A DNA stretch of 64,000 bases from the NCBI RefSeq assembly GCF_010365865.1, contig NZ_CP048020.1:744001-808000 (forward strand), in the 5' to 3' direction. A program made the translations under genes and the position numbers. The notes below the pieces were generated by a model. It saw nothing but the letters and a program-made list of their open reading frames with translations, made no database searches and was not told where the DNA came from. Source of the stretch: Treponema vincentii. GTDB lineage: Bacteria > Spirochaetota > Spirochaetia > Treponematales > Treponemataceae. Within the stretch, counting starts at the first letter, position 1. Each line of letters opens with the position of its first letter. Of the stretch, positions 10,654-20,672 are shown one piece after another.

Positions 10654-11847
10654 TTATTTTGTCGCTTCTTTTAAAAGCTTACGGCATGTATCGAGTACGC
10701 GCTTTGCAACAAGCTCTTCAGAGCTGTCTGCCGGAATACAGGTCGGCTTTTTACCGTCCGTCTTTTCGATTCCGCTCGGCTTCATACCGTACCATACATG
10801 CATGTGCGCGGGACTGCCGTGCGGCGTTGTCATAGACAAAAAGGCGAATTTTCCCGCTTTTTGCCGGTCGGAAGCAACAAATGCATTTGCCGTAGCGCGC
10901 AGTTTATTAGCGCCGTCGCGACTGTAAGCAACTCTCGAAACTTCGGTCATACCCTTCCATACAACCATTTCGTTCTTATCGTTTCCGGTAACGAATTCAA
11001 GGTGCGTAAAGTCGGAAGCGGTACCGTAGTTTTTCTTTGCCATCATAATGATTTCTTCTTTGGTAAAGTCGCTGCCGTCTTTTTTGCCGGAAAATTCTTT
11101 AATGAGCTTTGCATACGCTTCCTGAACGGCAGGACGAGGATCGTCGTAGATCAGCGCAGTGTTGACCCATTTACCCGTATACGGCATAAGAGGCGCTTTC
11201 GGTAACATCTCCGCAACTTCCTTAATCGTATCGGTCATTTCTTTTAACAGGTTTTCATGCGAGACTGCCATATCGGCGTAGGTTGGCCACCAGAGCGGAT
11301 CGCTTTCTACCAGTGACTTAATGTCTCTGCTGCCGAACCGTGCATGCCAGTGCAATAAGCTGTCTTCGGAATCTCGATGCGGAGGTACGATAATAAAATA
11401 TTGCGCTTCCGCTAAGCCTTGCACCGGTTTGATCGCTTCAAATGCATACCATGAATGGCCTTCAAACCCTTGCATGGGTTTCATTCCGGTATAACGGTAT
11501 TCGCACGGGATTTGTTTTTCGTTGCCGTCTTTGTCCATTACGGTAAACAGTACGGTGTTGGAACCGTCAAACTTTGCTTTTACGATAGGTGTTGCAAACA
11601 TATCGGAAACCGCCGCCTTTAATCCGTCTTCGGTATAGTACGGCATCTTTTCCGCCTGCATTCTATATGCGTCGTTCAACTGAGTTGCGCCGGAAATCGC
11701 GCTAAAGGATTGCCATTCGCCCTTCCACGCAGAAAGTTCATTTCCCGCTTCGAGCTTTGCAGCTGCAGATGTCGATTTACATCCGGTAAAAAATACGGCA
11801 AGCAGCAATACCGCCGCTCCGTATACGATATGTTTTTTAGATAACAT
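10654..11847 (-). CDS. Lipoprotein with two ZinT-like metal-binding domains
   Basis: 397 residues. Signal peptide with lipobox FFTGC. Residues about 38-205 resemble ZinT/YodA (LSAWKGEWQSFSA at the start, LHWHARFGS and WWPTYADMAVSHENLLKEM at the end). Residues about 225-380 repeat the plan (GKWVNTALIYDD, HLEFVTGN, SMTTPHGSPAHMHVWYGM) with its own His cluster HGSPAHMH. ZinT proteins bind zinc or cadmium in the periplasm and help zinc importers. A tandem form is unusual; the standard protein has one domain. No zinc importer is adjacent. The upstream 80 bp hold no clear operator. Metal identity is inferred. Confidence 0.75.
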   Translation of the reverse strand: MLSKKHIVYGAAVLLLAVFFTGCKSTSAAAKLEAGNELSAWKGEWQSFSAISGATQLNDAYRMQAEKMPYYTEDGLKAAVSDMFATPIVKAKFDGSNTVLFTVMDKDGNEKQIPCEYRYTGMKPMQGFEGHSWYAFEAIKPVQGLAEAQYFIIVPPHRDSEDSLLHWHARFGSRDIKSLVESDPLWWPTYADMAVSHENLLKEMTDTIKEVAEMLPKAPLMPYTGKWVNTALIYDDPRPAVQEAYAKLIKEFSGKKDGSDFTKEEIIMMAKKNYGTASDFTHLEFVTGNDKNEMVVWKGMTEVSRVAYSRDGANKLRATANAFVASDRQKAGKFAFLSMTTPHGSPAHMHVWYGMKPSGIEKTDGKKPTCIPADSSEELVAKRVLDTCRKLLKEATK

Positions 11848-11931
11848 CTAAACCTCCTGATGTTTGCCTATACTAACAAGAATTATGAAAAATGTCAATC
11901 ATTTCTAACAATATCTCACGAATAAAATGGA

Positions 11932-13179
11932 CTATTCTATCGTTTCCGAATTTTCACGGTTTTTCGTACGCACAATAAAGCCGCTGCGCAGCGGGATGTT
12001 CGTTTCGATAATGCAGGGATGTCCATGGCATACCCAATCGCGGGCGGTGCCGGTTTCGGGGTCGAGCAGGGTGTAATTGCGGTCTTCGATTGCGCAGATG
12101 TCGGGGCCGATGTACTCAAGCGGCATATCTGCGGTAATCTTATTCATCGATATGAATTCGTAGCGATTGTTGCCGAGCTCTTTCCCGATGGTACCGGCCA
12201 TGATATACGGTGACTTGGATTCCCCACGGGTTGTTTTATTTGCATCATCCTTTGAAAAATAAAAGCCGGTACCGAACGCACGATGCGCCGTATTGTACAA
12301 CTCTTTCACAAAGGGCTCCGCTTCGGCAGGAGAGATTTTGCCGAATAAGGCGTCAATCCGCTTCCGGTAGGCGCGGGTAACGAGCGCAGTATAATAGAGA
12401 CTTTTCATTCTTCCTTCTATTTTAAGCGCATCGGCTCCCGCCTTTTTCAGGTCGGTAAGGTAGTCTATCATGCAAAGGTCTTTAGATGAAAAAAGCGCCG
12501 TATAGCCGTCGCCCTCTTCTACGGGAAAGTATTCCCCAGGGCGTTCTTTCTCTTCAACGGCGAGCGAATAGTCCCAGCGGCAGGAATGAGTACAGGCGCC
12601 GGCATTTGCGCTGCGGCCGGTAAGGTATGCGCTGATAAGGCACCGCCCCGAATACGCAATGCACATCGCGCCGTGCACAAAGCATTCAAGCTCCATCTCC
12701 GGTACGTGCGCTTTTATTTCGGCAATATCGGCGAGCGAGGCCTCCCTGCCGAGTACCACACGTTTAAACCCCAGATCGCGGTAGATGCGCACCGCTTCAT
12801 AGTTGATACAGTTTGCCTGTGTACTGAGGTGGAGCGGCGTATCGGGGAAATGTTTGCGCAGTACGGAAACCATTCCGACATCTTGAACAATAAAGGCGTC
12901 GATGGGATAAAGCTTAAAATAATCGGCTTCCGCCAAAAAGGCCTTAATGTCTTCATTATGGAAAGAAATATTCAGTGCGCAGAGCAGTTTCTTTGATTTT
13001 CCCTGTTTTGCATAATGCTCTTTCAGTGCGCTGATAGTTTTGTATTCGTCGGTAAAAAAATTATCTGCTTTTACCCGTAACGAAAAGTTTTTGAGACCGA
13101 TATAGGCGGCATCCGCTCCGTATTCCCATGCGTAGTGCAGTTTTTCCAGATTTCCGGCAGGGGCTACCAATTCCATCAT
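11932..13179 (-). CDS. Peptidase U32 family protein
   Basis: 415 residues, beginning MMELVAPAGNLEKLHYAWEY and continuing GADAAYIGLKNFSLR, the hallmark of the U32 (YegQ/TrhP-like) family. The motif ELECFVHGAMCIAYSGRC matches the family's cysteine-rich signature, and KIEGRMKSLYYTALVTRAYR is also conserved. Members include collagenase-like proteases and factors for tRNA wobble-uridine hydroxylation, so the substrate cannot be fixed from sequence. The ATG overlaps the stop codon of the upstream esterase-like gene by one base (TAATG), implying translational coupling. Confidence 0.88.
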   Translation of the reverse strand: MMELVAPAGNLEKLHYAWEYGADAAYIGLKNFSLRVKADNFFTDEYKTISALKEHYAKQGKSKKLLCALNISFHNEDIKAFLAEADYFKLYPIDAFIVQDVGMVSVLRKHFPDTPLHLSTQANCINYEAVRIYRDLGFKRVVLGREASLADIAEIKAHVPEMELECFVHGAMCIAYSGRCLISAYLTGRSANAGACTHSCRWDYSLAVEEKERPGEYFPVEEGDGYTALFSSKDLCMIDYLTDLKKAGADALKIEGRMKSLYYTALVTRAYRKRIDALFGKISPAEAEPFVKELYNTAHRAFGTGFYFSKDDANKTTRGESKSPYIMAGTIGKELGNNRYEFISMNKITADMPLEYIGPDICAIEDRNYTLLDPETGTARDWVCHGHPCIIETNIPLRSGFIVRTKNRENSETIE

Positions 13180-14084
13180 TATTCTTCCTCAATAAAAAGA
13201 GACTGCACCCATTGCCCCAGTTTTTCTACCGCTAAGTGAGCTTCTTTTGCCTGTGCGTCCATTGCCTGAAAGAAATGCCACATCTCAGGCCATATATCTA
13301 ACTGCACCTGTCCACCGGCCGCTTCAATCTTCTGTACGAGCGCTTTCGCATCCGCTAAAAAGAGCTCTTTACCGCCGCACTGAATAAAAACCGGCGGAAA
13401 ATCGGCGAAGGAACCGTACAGCGGGGATACCAGCGGGTTCTGCAAATTATCAGGTGTCGTATAGCGTCCGGCTGCCGCTTGAAACGATTCCTTTAGCAAG
13501 AATTTATCGGATTTTTGTAACGTATGTATTTCTTCGTTTGAGCATGAAACATCCAGCCACGGCGAAATGAGTACGAGTGCGGCAGGCTGCGGCAGCTTTT
13601 TCTGTTTTAAATAGTGAACAAGTGCGGCTGCCAAATTTGCTCCCGCCTCGTCCCCTGCAATAACGACCGATTCCGGAGAAAAAGCATATTTTTTCAGCAT
13701 GCCTCTATATGTAATAAAGATATCTTCCAAGCCGGCAGGAAAAGGATATTCCGGCGCACGGCGGTACTCCGGCAAAAACAATGTGCACGCGCATTCATGA
13801 GCAAACGAAGCGCAAAAGTTCCTCGAAGCCTTACACGAACCGTTAACAAAAGCACCTCCGTGCGCATAAAGAATGACACGGTTTGCCGCCGCTACCTCCG
13901 GCTTTAATATCTCTACCGGCACCGAACCGATTGTCTCGCGTGTTATATCCGTATTGTTTGGTAGATACGGCGTATAAAAAAAGGAGTCGTATTCTTCTCG
14001 AATGGTACTCAATGGTATTTTAGGAGAATAGAGAGCCTTTTTGAATGACTTTTGAATCTGACGTAATGAATTTGTCCCATCCAT
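13179..14084 (-). CDS. Alpha/beta-hydrolase fold-3 (HSL-type) protein lacking the nucleophile serine
   Basis: 301 residues. The oxyanion motif HGGAF is present and the fold follows hormone-sensitive-lipase esterases. The nucleophile elbow, normally GDSAGG, reads GDEAGAN (codon GAG), so the catalytic Ser is Glu. The Asp-region (KELFLADAKALV) and His (WPEMWHFF) are kept. It is therefore probably not a classical esterase; it may bind a ligand or have altered chemistry. The ATG at 14084 is 6 bases after a TATACT box with no ribosome site. It is coupled to the U32 gene downstream. Confidence 0.8.
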   Translation of the reverse strand: MDGTNSLRQIQKSFKKALYSPKIPLSTIREEYDSFFYTPYLPNNTDITRETIGSVPVEILKPEVAAANRVILYAHGGAFVNGSCKASRNFCASFAHECACTLFLPEYRRAPEYPFPAGLEDIFITYRGMLKKYAFSPESVVIAGDEAGANLAAALVHYLKQKKLPQPAALVLISPWLDVSCSNEEIHTLQKSDKFLLKESFQAAAGRYTTPDNLQNPLVSPLYGSFADFPPVFIQCGGKELFLADAKALVQKIEAAGGQVQLDIWPEMWHFFQAMDAQAKEAHLAVEKLGQWVQSLFIEEE

Positions 14085-14090
14085 CGGGGT

Positions 14091-14096
14091 AGTATA
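14091..14096 (-). promoter_or_regulatory. -10 box for a leaderless transcript of the esterase-like gene
   Basis: Minus strand TATACT-ACCCCG-ATG, the same geometry as recG and the 60-kb AAA gene. No -35 consensus seen. Confidence 0.5.
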
Positions 14097-14149
14097 TAGA
14101 ATCTTCCCTTATAATGCTAGTCTATATGGCAATTCCTTGGCGTTATTCT

Positions 14150-14206
14150 GGTTGAACAGCCTCATTATTCTGTGGGATATTCAAAAAAGTGTCTGATGCG
14201 TTTGTC
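14150..14206 (+). repeat. Family B 3' half, remnant
   Basis: Matches the 3' half of the 35.1-kb element: GGTTG-ACAGCCTCA, ATTATTCTG, GGGATAT, then CTGATGCG. The 5' half is missing, so the stems cannot form. Confidence 0.6.
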
Positions 14207-14261
14207 TTGGTAGAAAAATGCAAAAATATACGGTTTTTCCGGATTTATTGTATAAATATAC

Positions 14262-14289
14262 TTGATATATCAGAAAGATTGTGTATAAT
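14262..14289 (+). promoter_or_regulatory. oppA promoter
   Basis: TTGATA, 16-base spacer, TATAAT, about 40 bases before the oppA ATG at 14332 with AAGGAG between. Confidence 0.7.
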
Positions 14290-14331
14290 TAAATAATATC
14301 ACTCACTATAACTTAAAAGGAGAAGTAGAGT

Positions 14332-15936
14332 ATGAAGCGTAAAATGGTATGCTTATTAACTGCTTTGGTAAGCGTCGCGCTGATTTTAGCAAGCTGCGGC
14401 GGGCAGAGCGGTGAAAAAACTTCAGCAGCCGGTTCGTCCGGTGCCGAATTTATTATCGGTAACGGTGCCGAACCGCAGAGTTTGGATCCCGCAAAGATTC
14501 AAGGGACGACCGAACACCGCATTAATCTGGCATTGTTTGAAGGTTTGGTAACGTACGATCCCAAAACCGCAAACGCGATACCGGGCGTCGCCGAATCGTG
14601 GGATATCAGCGAAGACGGTATGACCTATACCTTCCACCTGCGCAAAGCGGAATGGAGCGATGGTACACCGATTACTGCACAGACTTTTGTTGATTCATGG
14701 CTACGGACTCTTGCTCCCGAAACAGGGTCTCAGTATGCTAATATGATTACCTTAATCGTAAAGGGAGCGGGAGACTTCAATACCGGTAAGGCTGATGCAT
14801 CGGCTGTCGGTATCAGAGCTGTGGACGATATGACATTTGAAGTACAGCTGACCGGTCCTGCACCCTATGCGATCGATGTTATTGCGCACTATGCCTTTAA
14901 TGCCGTACCGCTTCATGTAATTGAAAAATTCGGCACCGATTGGATTAAACCCGGTAACTTTGTCGGAAACGGCCCCCCTTCGTGCTTGAATCGTGGGTAC
15001 CGCAGGAAAAGGTTACCGTTGTACCGAACGAAAAGTATTGGAATAAAGAGAACGTCCATCTTTCTCGCATAACATTCTTACCGATCGAAGACAGCAATAC
15101 GGCGTTTGAAAAAATACAAGGCCGGAGAAATAGATTGGTCTTACGGCGTGCCTGTTCCCCGCATGGATGAGGTAAAGCAGCATCCTGATTATCAAGTTGC
15201 GCCTCAACTCGGTACTTATTATTACATCCTTAACGTAAAAAAAGGCCCGCTGCAGGATGCTCGCGTGCGTAAAGCTCTGTCGATGGCATTTGACCGTGAA
15301 GAGATCGTGAATAAAGTTACCAAAGGAGGGCAGATTGCAACCCTTTCGATGGTGCCTCCGATGGCAGGTTATACGCCCGCTGCAAGTGCGGGATTCGACC
15401 CCGAACAAGCTAAACGGTTGCTTGCAGAAGCAGGTTATCCTGACGGAAAAGGCTTTCCTGTTCTAACGGTTATTTATAACACGCTTGAAAGTCACAAACT
15501 TATTGCCGAATATATCCAAGAATCATGGAAGCGGAACCTCGGTATCGACATTAAGATTCAGAACTACGAATGGAAAACGTTCCTCGATATACGCCATCAG
15601 CATGATTTTGATATTTCTCGCGCAGGATGGATCGGCGACTATCAGGATCCGAACAACTTCTTGGAGATATTCCAAACCGGTCACGGCATTAACGATGGAG
15701 AATACAGCAATCCCAAATTTGATGAATTGGTGCGCAAAGCCGCTACTATGAAAGGTGGGGCGGAACGTTTCCAAGTTCTGCATGATGCGGAAGCAGTGCT
15801 TTTGACTGAAGATCAGGGGATGTTGCCGATCTATTCGTATGTCAGCCAGAGTCTTATCGATACGACAAAGTGGGATGGCTGGTACAATAATCCGCAGGAT
15901 GCTCATCCGTATTTCGGTATTAAGAAAGTAAAATAA
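14332..15936 (+). pseudogene. oppA: Oligopeptide-binding lipoprotein OppA, two frameshifts
   Basis: Extracytoplasmic solute-binding protein (family 5) for peptide uptake with OppBCDF downstream. ATG at 14332 has AAGGAG upstream; lipobox ILASC. The frame is lost at about 14970 in a run of six C (expected GGC-CCC-TTC, VGNGPFVLESW; fits +2) and regained at about 15112 in a run of six A (expected five). Net change is +3, so everything before and after reads as normal OppA (LDPAKIQGTTEHR, ALSMAFDREEIV, FEIFQTGH-like LEIFQTGHG). About 45 residues between are out of frame. Either a sequencing artefact or a recent lesion; without it the protein would be about 534 residues. Confidence 0.88.
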
Positions 15937-15966
15937 TGAGACCGCTCTTGGAATCTGAAGTTTCAA

Positions 15967-16058
15967 GATGTCTCAAGCGCGCCGGTTGATTTTAACGGAT
16001 CATGCCGGCGCTGCAGGAGCTTGGGGGTGGCGAAAAAGCAACCGGTTTTTGAGACATC
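15967..16058 (+). other. Nested inverted repeat between oppA and oppB
   Basis: GATGTCTCAA (15967-15976) pairs perfectly with TTGAGACATC (16049-16058), and inside it CCGGTTG (15982-15988) with CAACCGG (16039-16045). Competing inner pairs (CGCCGG/CCGGCG) exist. The 272-bp spacer otherwise holds no gene. Possible attenuator separating high oppA from lower oppBCDF expression; this is inference. Confidence 0.6.
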
Positions 16059-16208
16059 CCCGCGCTTCTTTAAATTAAAAAATGTGAGTATGGAGTATTG
16101 ATATCATTCGCAAGGATACCGGTTTAGCATAATGCATGATGCAATCGGTGTACTCATTTTTTTATCCTATCAATGCTTCCGTAAACATATACAAATTTTG
16201 GGGGAAGC

Positions 16209-17140
16209 ATGATTCGATTTATCATACGCCGGTTAATCAGTTTGATTCCGACGCTTTTTTTAATTGTAACATTCAGCTTTTTTATCATGAAAGTTGCGCC
16301 CGGCGGCCCTTTTTCCGCTGAACGAAATCCTCCGCCTGAGGTGCTCGCAAACATCAATAAAGTCTATCATTTGGATGAACCGCTGCCCAAGCAGTATGTG
16401 CGGTATTTGGGGAATATGCTGCGAGGAGACCTCGGCCCGTCGTTCAGATATAAAGATTACACTGTCAATGACTTAATCGGCAATACGATGCCGAATTCTC
16501 TTATTCTCGGTATTACCGCTCTTTGCAGCGCTCTTGTGTTCGGTTTGCTGGTTGGGCTTGTTTCTGCGGTAAAGCGGAATTCCATTGCCGACTATGCGTC
16601 GATGTCCATAGCGGTTATCGGTATTTCGGTACCGCTTTTTGTTGTCGGCCCGTTGTTAATGCTCCTTTTTGCGGTAAAATTAAAATGGCTGCCGACCTCC
16701 GGCTGGATTACCGGCCGTCAGGGGCTTAAAACGCTTATTATGCCGGCTCTTGCGCTGTCATTACCGTATTTTGCATACATTGCCCGCCTTTCTCGCGCCA
16801 GTGTGTTGGGAGGTGCTGCGTTCGGATTATATCCGTACGGCGTATGCAAAGGGTCTTTCGTATCCCGTCGTTCTTTTTAAACACGCCTTAAAGGGGGCAA
16901 TGCTGCCGGTTATCAGCTATCTCGGCCCCGCGTTCGCCGGTATTATCACCGGTTCCGTTGTTATCGAAAAAAATATTCTTGGTTCCCGGACTCGGTACCT
17001 TCTTTGTACAGTCTGCGCTTAACCGCGACTATACGCTGATTATGGGAACGGTGGTTATGTATTCCATCATTTTGATTTTGATGAATTTTGTTGTTGATAT
17101 TCTCTATGCGGTTATCGATCCCCGCATTTCATATAAGTGA
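16209..17140 (+). pseudogene. oppB: Oligopeptide permease OppB, two frameshifts
   Basis: First membrane permease of the Opp importer. ATG at 16209 follows GGGGGAAGC. The N-terminus MIRFIIRRLISLIPTLF and TM helices match OppB/DppB. The frame changes at about 16810, where TTGGGAGG should read TTGGAGG ([18 protein letters not shown]), and at about 16972, where a run of seven A should be six ([12 protein letters not shown]). Each fits one extra base. The family signature region [23 protein letters not shown], normally in loop EAA, is intact after repair, and the C-terminus ends DPRISYK, 7 bases before oppC. Repaired length about 309 residues, normal for the family. Confidence 0.87.
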
Positions 17141-17147
17141 GGTTAAG

Positions 17148-18248
17148 ATGGACGTTAAACAAACGGACGGAACAAACCAAACGCAGGAAGCTACACCGGT
17201 TAAAACGAAGGACGGCCTCCCGGTTAATGAATTCAACCAATCGATGAAGCCGATTTCCCTCTGGGATGACGCATGGCGGCGCCTGAAAAAAAATAAAATG
17301 GCGCTTACCGGATTGTTTATTGTCGGTTTTTATGCAGCGCTTTCGCTTTTAGCGCCGCTTCTGCCGATTTATTCTTATTCCGAACAGACGATTATCCACC
17401 AAAACTTGCCGCCTTCTCTTAGTAAGGCCGGGGATATGATGGTGCGCGTTCTTCGTGCGGATATGATGCGTACGGCAAAAAAAGAAGGACGCGCTGACCT
17501 TTCCGAAAAACAAAAGGAAGAACTCGCGGCTTTACAGCAGGAAGTAGCGAATAATCCGGTGCACAACCGCCGCTATCTTTTAGGTACGGATGCGCTCGGG
17601 CGGGATATGTTTGCCCGTGTCGTATATGGCGGCCGCATTTCCATTATGATCGGATTGATCGGTACGATTACCTCGCTTTTTATCGGTGTACTGGTCGGCG
17701 CGGTGAGCGGTTATTTCGGCGGCTGGCTCGATAACGTATTGATGCGCTTTGTCGATATTATGTACGGTTTGCCGTATATGCTTGTCGTTATCATTATGAT
17801 GGCGATCTTGGGGCAAAATATCGTCATCCTGTTTGTCGCAATTGCGCTCGTTTCGTGGCTGACCATCGCACGTGTTGTACGCGGACAGGTTATCAGCTTA
17901 AAGAATGCCGAATTCGTCGAAGCTGCCCGTTCGATGGGTGCTTCTACGCCGCGTATTATCTTCCGGCACATACTGCCGAATACGCTCGGTATCATCATCA
18001 TTTACTCAACGCTTTCCATTCCGGGCTTTATTATGAATGAGAGTTTTCTGTCGTTTTTAGGGCTCGGTGTTTCGGCACCCCGTGCTTCATGGGGCTCGCT
18101 TGTGTCCGATGGTGTAAACGTAATGACGCTCTATCCGTGGCAGCTGTTGGTTCCGGCAATCGCAATGACGGTTTTCTTATTTGCAATGAACTTTCTCGGC
18201 GACGGCCTCCGCGATGCCTTCGATCCTCAGAGTAAAAATAGGGTGTAA
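17148..18248 (+). CDS. oppC: Oligopeptide ABC permease OppC
   Basis: Second permease subunit, 366 residues. ATG at 17148 with GAGG upstream is preferred to upstream in-frame starts inside oppB. Hydrophilic N-terminus, a first span (LTGLFIVGFYAALSLLAPLL), a long periplasmic loop (about residues 75-150) with charged KEGRADLSEKQKEELAALQQ, then five more spans. The EAA loop reads FVEAARSMGASTPRIIFRHI. The periplasmic loop is longer than in many OppC proteins. Intact, 7 bases after oppB and 2 before oppD. Confidence 0.92.
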   Translation: MDVKQTDGTNQTQEATPVKTKDGLPVNEFNQSMKPISLWDDAWRRLKKNKMALTGLFIVGFYAALSLLAPLLPIYSYSEQTIIHQNLPPSLSKAGDMMVRVLRADMMRTAKKEGRADLSEKQKEELAALQQEVANNPVHNRRYLLGTDALGRDMFARVVYGGRISIMIGLIGTITSLFIGVLVGAVSGYFGGWLDNVLMRFVDIMYGLPYMLVVIIMMAILGQNIVILFVAIALVSWLTIARVVRGQVISLKNAEFVEAARSMGASTPRIIFRHILPNTLGIIIIYSTLSIPGFIMNESFLSFLGLGVSAPRASWGSLVSDGVNVMTLYPWQLLVPAIAMTVFLFAMNFLGDGLRDAFDPQSKNRV

Positions 18249-18250
18249 CG

Positions 18251-19309
18251 ATGAATAATCAAAAATCAGACGAGAAAATCTTACAGGTTAAAAATTTACA
18301 AACGTGGTTTTGGACTGATGCCGGTATCGTAAAGGCTGTCGACGGTGTTTCTTTCGATTTGCATAAACGCGAAATGCTGGCGATTGTCGGCGAGTCCGGT
18401 TCGGGAAAGAGCGTAACCAACTTAGCGATTATGAACCTTATTCCCAATCCTCCGGGAAAAATCATCGGCGGTGAGGTGTGGTTCGGCGGCAAAGACGTGC
18501 TCAAGATGGATAAACAAGAGATTAGGCAGTTGCGGGGAAATAAAATCTCGATGATTTTCCAAGACCCGATGACGAGTCTTAATCCTTTCTTAAAAATTTC
18601 GACGCAGATGATAGAAACAATCCGGCTGCATCAGGGCTTATCGAAAAAAGATGCGCGTGACCGGGCAATTGAAATGCTCAAGCTGGTCGGCATCCCCGCA
18701 GCGGAAAAGCGGGTTGACTGTTATCCGCACCAGTTTTCCGGCGGTATGCGGCAGCGCGTTATGATTGCGATGGGGCTAAGCTGCGACCCCGAAGTGCTGA
18801 TTGCCGACGAGCCGACCAGCGCGTTGGACGTTACCATTCAGGCACAGATTTTGGACTTAATCGGGGACTTGAGCGCCCGGCTCGGCACTGCCGTTATTTT
18901 GATTACCCACTCGCTCGGATTGGTGGCCGGTATGTGCGACCGCGTATGCGTTATGTATGCGGGTCGCATTGTAGAGCAGGGCGGGGTGGATGAACTGTTT
19001 GCAAATCCTGCGCACCCCTATACGCGCGGACTGATTAAATCGGTGCCGCGGATGGATAAGAAAAATACCGGACGTCTGTTCTCTATCAGCGGACAGCCGC
19101 CGAATGTTATCGACTTGCCGCCGTGCTGTCCGTTCTATCCGCGCTGTAGTGAAGCGATGCCGCAGTGTAAGACGGAGTATCCCGCTTCATACAGTCTTTC
19201 GCCCAGTCACCGCACGAGCTGCTGGCTCTATCAGTCGGGAAACGCTGCCAAGGAATCGGCCGCCGTATCGAATAGTGATGCAGCTGAATCTGCGGGAAAT
19301 AACGAATAG
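18251..19309 (+). CDS. oppD: Oligopeptide ABC ATPase OppD
   Basis: 352-residue cytoplasmic ATPase of the Opp importer. Walker A GESGSGKS, signature [13 protein letters not shown], Walker [13 protein letters not shown], switch His in LITHSLG. The C-terminal oligopeptide-transporter extension is present, with the Cys-rich segment [15 protein letters not shown] that in relatives binds an iron-sulphur cluster. It ends in a Ser/Ala-rich tail. It sits 2 bases after oppC. Confidence 0.94.
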   Translation: MNNQKSDEKILQVKNLQTWFWTDAGIVKAVDGVSFDLHKREMLAIVGESGSGKSVTNLAIMNLIPNPPGKIIGGEVWFGGKDVLKMDKQEIRQLRGNKISMIFQDPMTSLNPFLKISTQMIETIRLHQGLSKKDARDRAIEMLKLVGIPAAEKRVDCYPHQFSGGMRQRVMIAMGLSCDPEVLIADEPTSALDVTIQAQILDLIGDLSARLGTAVILITHSLGLVAGMCDRVCVMYAGRIVEQGGVDELFANPAHPYTRGLIKSVPRMDKKNTGRLFSISGQPPNVIDLPPCCPFYPRCSEAMPQCKTEYPASYSLSPSHRTSCWLYQSGNAAKESAAVSNSDAAESAGNNE

Positions 19310-19321
19310 GAGGCGCTTATC

Positions 19322-20332
19322 ATGGAAGAAAAATATAACGAATCGGAAGCATTATTGACCGTCAAGGATTTAAAGATGCATTTTCCGTTTGCGGAAGGCG
19401 GCCTCTTCTCACGTAAGAAAGGTGCTATCCGTGCGGTGGATGGTATCAGTTTTTCGGTCAAAAAGGGTGAAACGCTCGGCCTTGTCGGGGAGTCCGGTTG
19501 CGGAAAATCAACCGCAGCCCGCGCCATTGCACAGCTGTATACGCCGACGTCGGGTTCCGTCCTGTTTAAGGGGATGGAGCTTGCGGGCTGTTCACGCCAT
19601 ACACTGATGCAGGCGCGAAAAGATATGCAGATGGTATTCCAAGATCCGTATGCATCGCTGAACCCGCGCATGACGGCAGGAAATATTATCGCGGAACCGA
19701 TGCGGATTTTAACGAAGCGCGGCATCCTTTCGTATACTAAAAAAGAAATTGACGACCGTGTCGAGGTGTTAATGGAAAAGGTCGGACTTTCCCGCTTTTT
19801 CCGCAACCGGTACCCGCATGAGTTTTCAGGCGGGCAGCGGCAGCGTATCGGTATTGCCCGTGCGCTTGCACTTCAGCCGGAGTTAATTCTTGCGGATGAG
19901 CCGGTTAGCGCGCTCGACGTATCCATCCAAGCGCAGATTCTTAACCTCTTTAAGGATTTGCAGGATGAGTTCGGGCTTACCTATGTGTTTATCGCGCACG
20001 ACCTTGCCGTTATCCAGTATATTTCCACGCGGGTTGCGGTTATGTACCTCGGTGTTATCGTAGAAATTGCGAATGCCGAAGAGCTCTACTCAAAGCCGCT
20101 GCACCCGTACACGGAAGCGCTCCTTTCCGCAGCTCCTATTCCGGATCCCGAAATCGAGCGTAAGCGCAAGCGCATTATCCTGTCGGGTGACGTACCTTCT
20201 CCTGCGGAAAAGCGCACGGGCTGCTATTTTTACGATCGCTGCCCCAAGCGTATGGAGCACTGCAAAAACACTATTCCGCAGCTGAAAGACAAAGGAAACG
20301 GCCACCAAGTTGCTTGCTTCCTCTGCGAATAA
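19322..20332 (+). CDS. oppF: Oligopeptide ABC ATPase OppF
   Basis: 336-residue partner ATPase. Walker A GESGCGKST, signature FSGGQRQRIGIARAL, Walker B LILADEPVSALD, FIAHDLAVI. It carries the OppF-type C-terminus with GCYFYDRCPKRMEHC. Start ATG 19322 has GGAGG 12 bases after oppD. Last gene of the operon; a weak hairpin TGCCG/CGGCA follows at about 20335-20352. Confidence 0.94.
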   Translation: MEEKYNESEALLTVKDLKMHFPFAEGGLFSRKKGAIRAVDGISFSVKKGETLGLVGESGCGKSTAARAIAQLYTPTSGSVLFKGMELAGCSRHTLMQARKDMQMVFQDPYASLNPRMTAGNIIAEPMRILTKRGILSYTKKEIDDRVEVLMEKVGLSRFFRNRYPHEFSGGQRQRIGIARALALQPELILADEPVSALDVSIQAQILNLFKDLQDEFGLTYVFIAHDLAVIQYISTRVAVMYLGVIVEIANAEELYSKPLHPYTEALLSAAPIPDPEIERKRKRIILSGDVPSPAEKRTGCYFYDRCPKRMEHCKNTIPQLKDKGNGHQVACFLCE

Positions 20333-20672
20333 GCTGCCGCCGTTTTCGGCAAGCAATTGAAAATTGCAATGTTGTAAGTAAAAAAACATTACCAATTACA
20401 AATTAAATCGACCGTCCTCAAGTTGGAGAAGATTCCGGCATGGGGGCGTTTTTTTTGTGTGTTCGTAATTAAAATGGAAATTTTTTCTTGAGATTCTTAG
20501 CTATTTTTGTATCTGTGCTTCTGCATGAAACCACCGCCATCCATATTGCGGTACTGAAACGAGTTAGTGTTAAAACCATCACTTCTTAGCTTTTATTTTC
20601 AGAACTATGTCTTGAAACAAAGGCGGGTTCTTAGGGCAGAGCCCTAAGCCGTTATTTTCCTTTTTAGGGGTC
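20333..20672. other. Gene-free spacer with repeat fragments
   Basis: It holds a partial family A tail (TGAAACCACCGCCATCC near 20527-20543), the hairpin CTTAGGGC/GCCCTAAG (20628-20648) and AT-rich sequence. No supported gene. Confidence 0.45.

Noticed and set aside
12586-12996. Plus-strand ORF opposite the U32 gene
   Set aside because: Shadow frame of a well-supported gene with no start signal.
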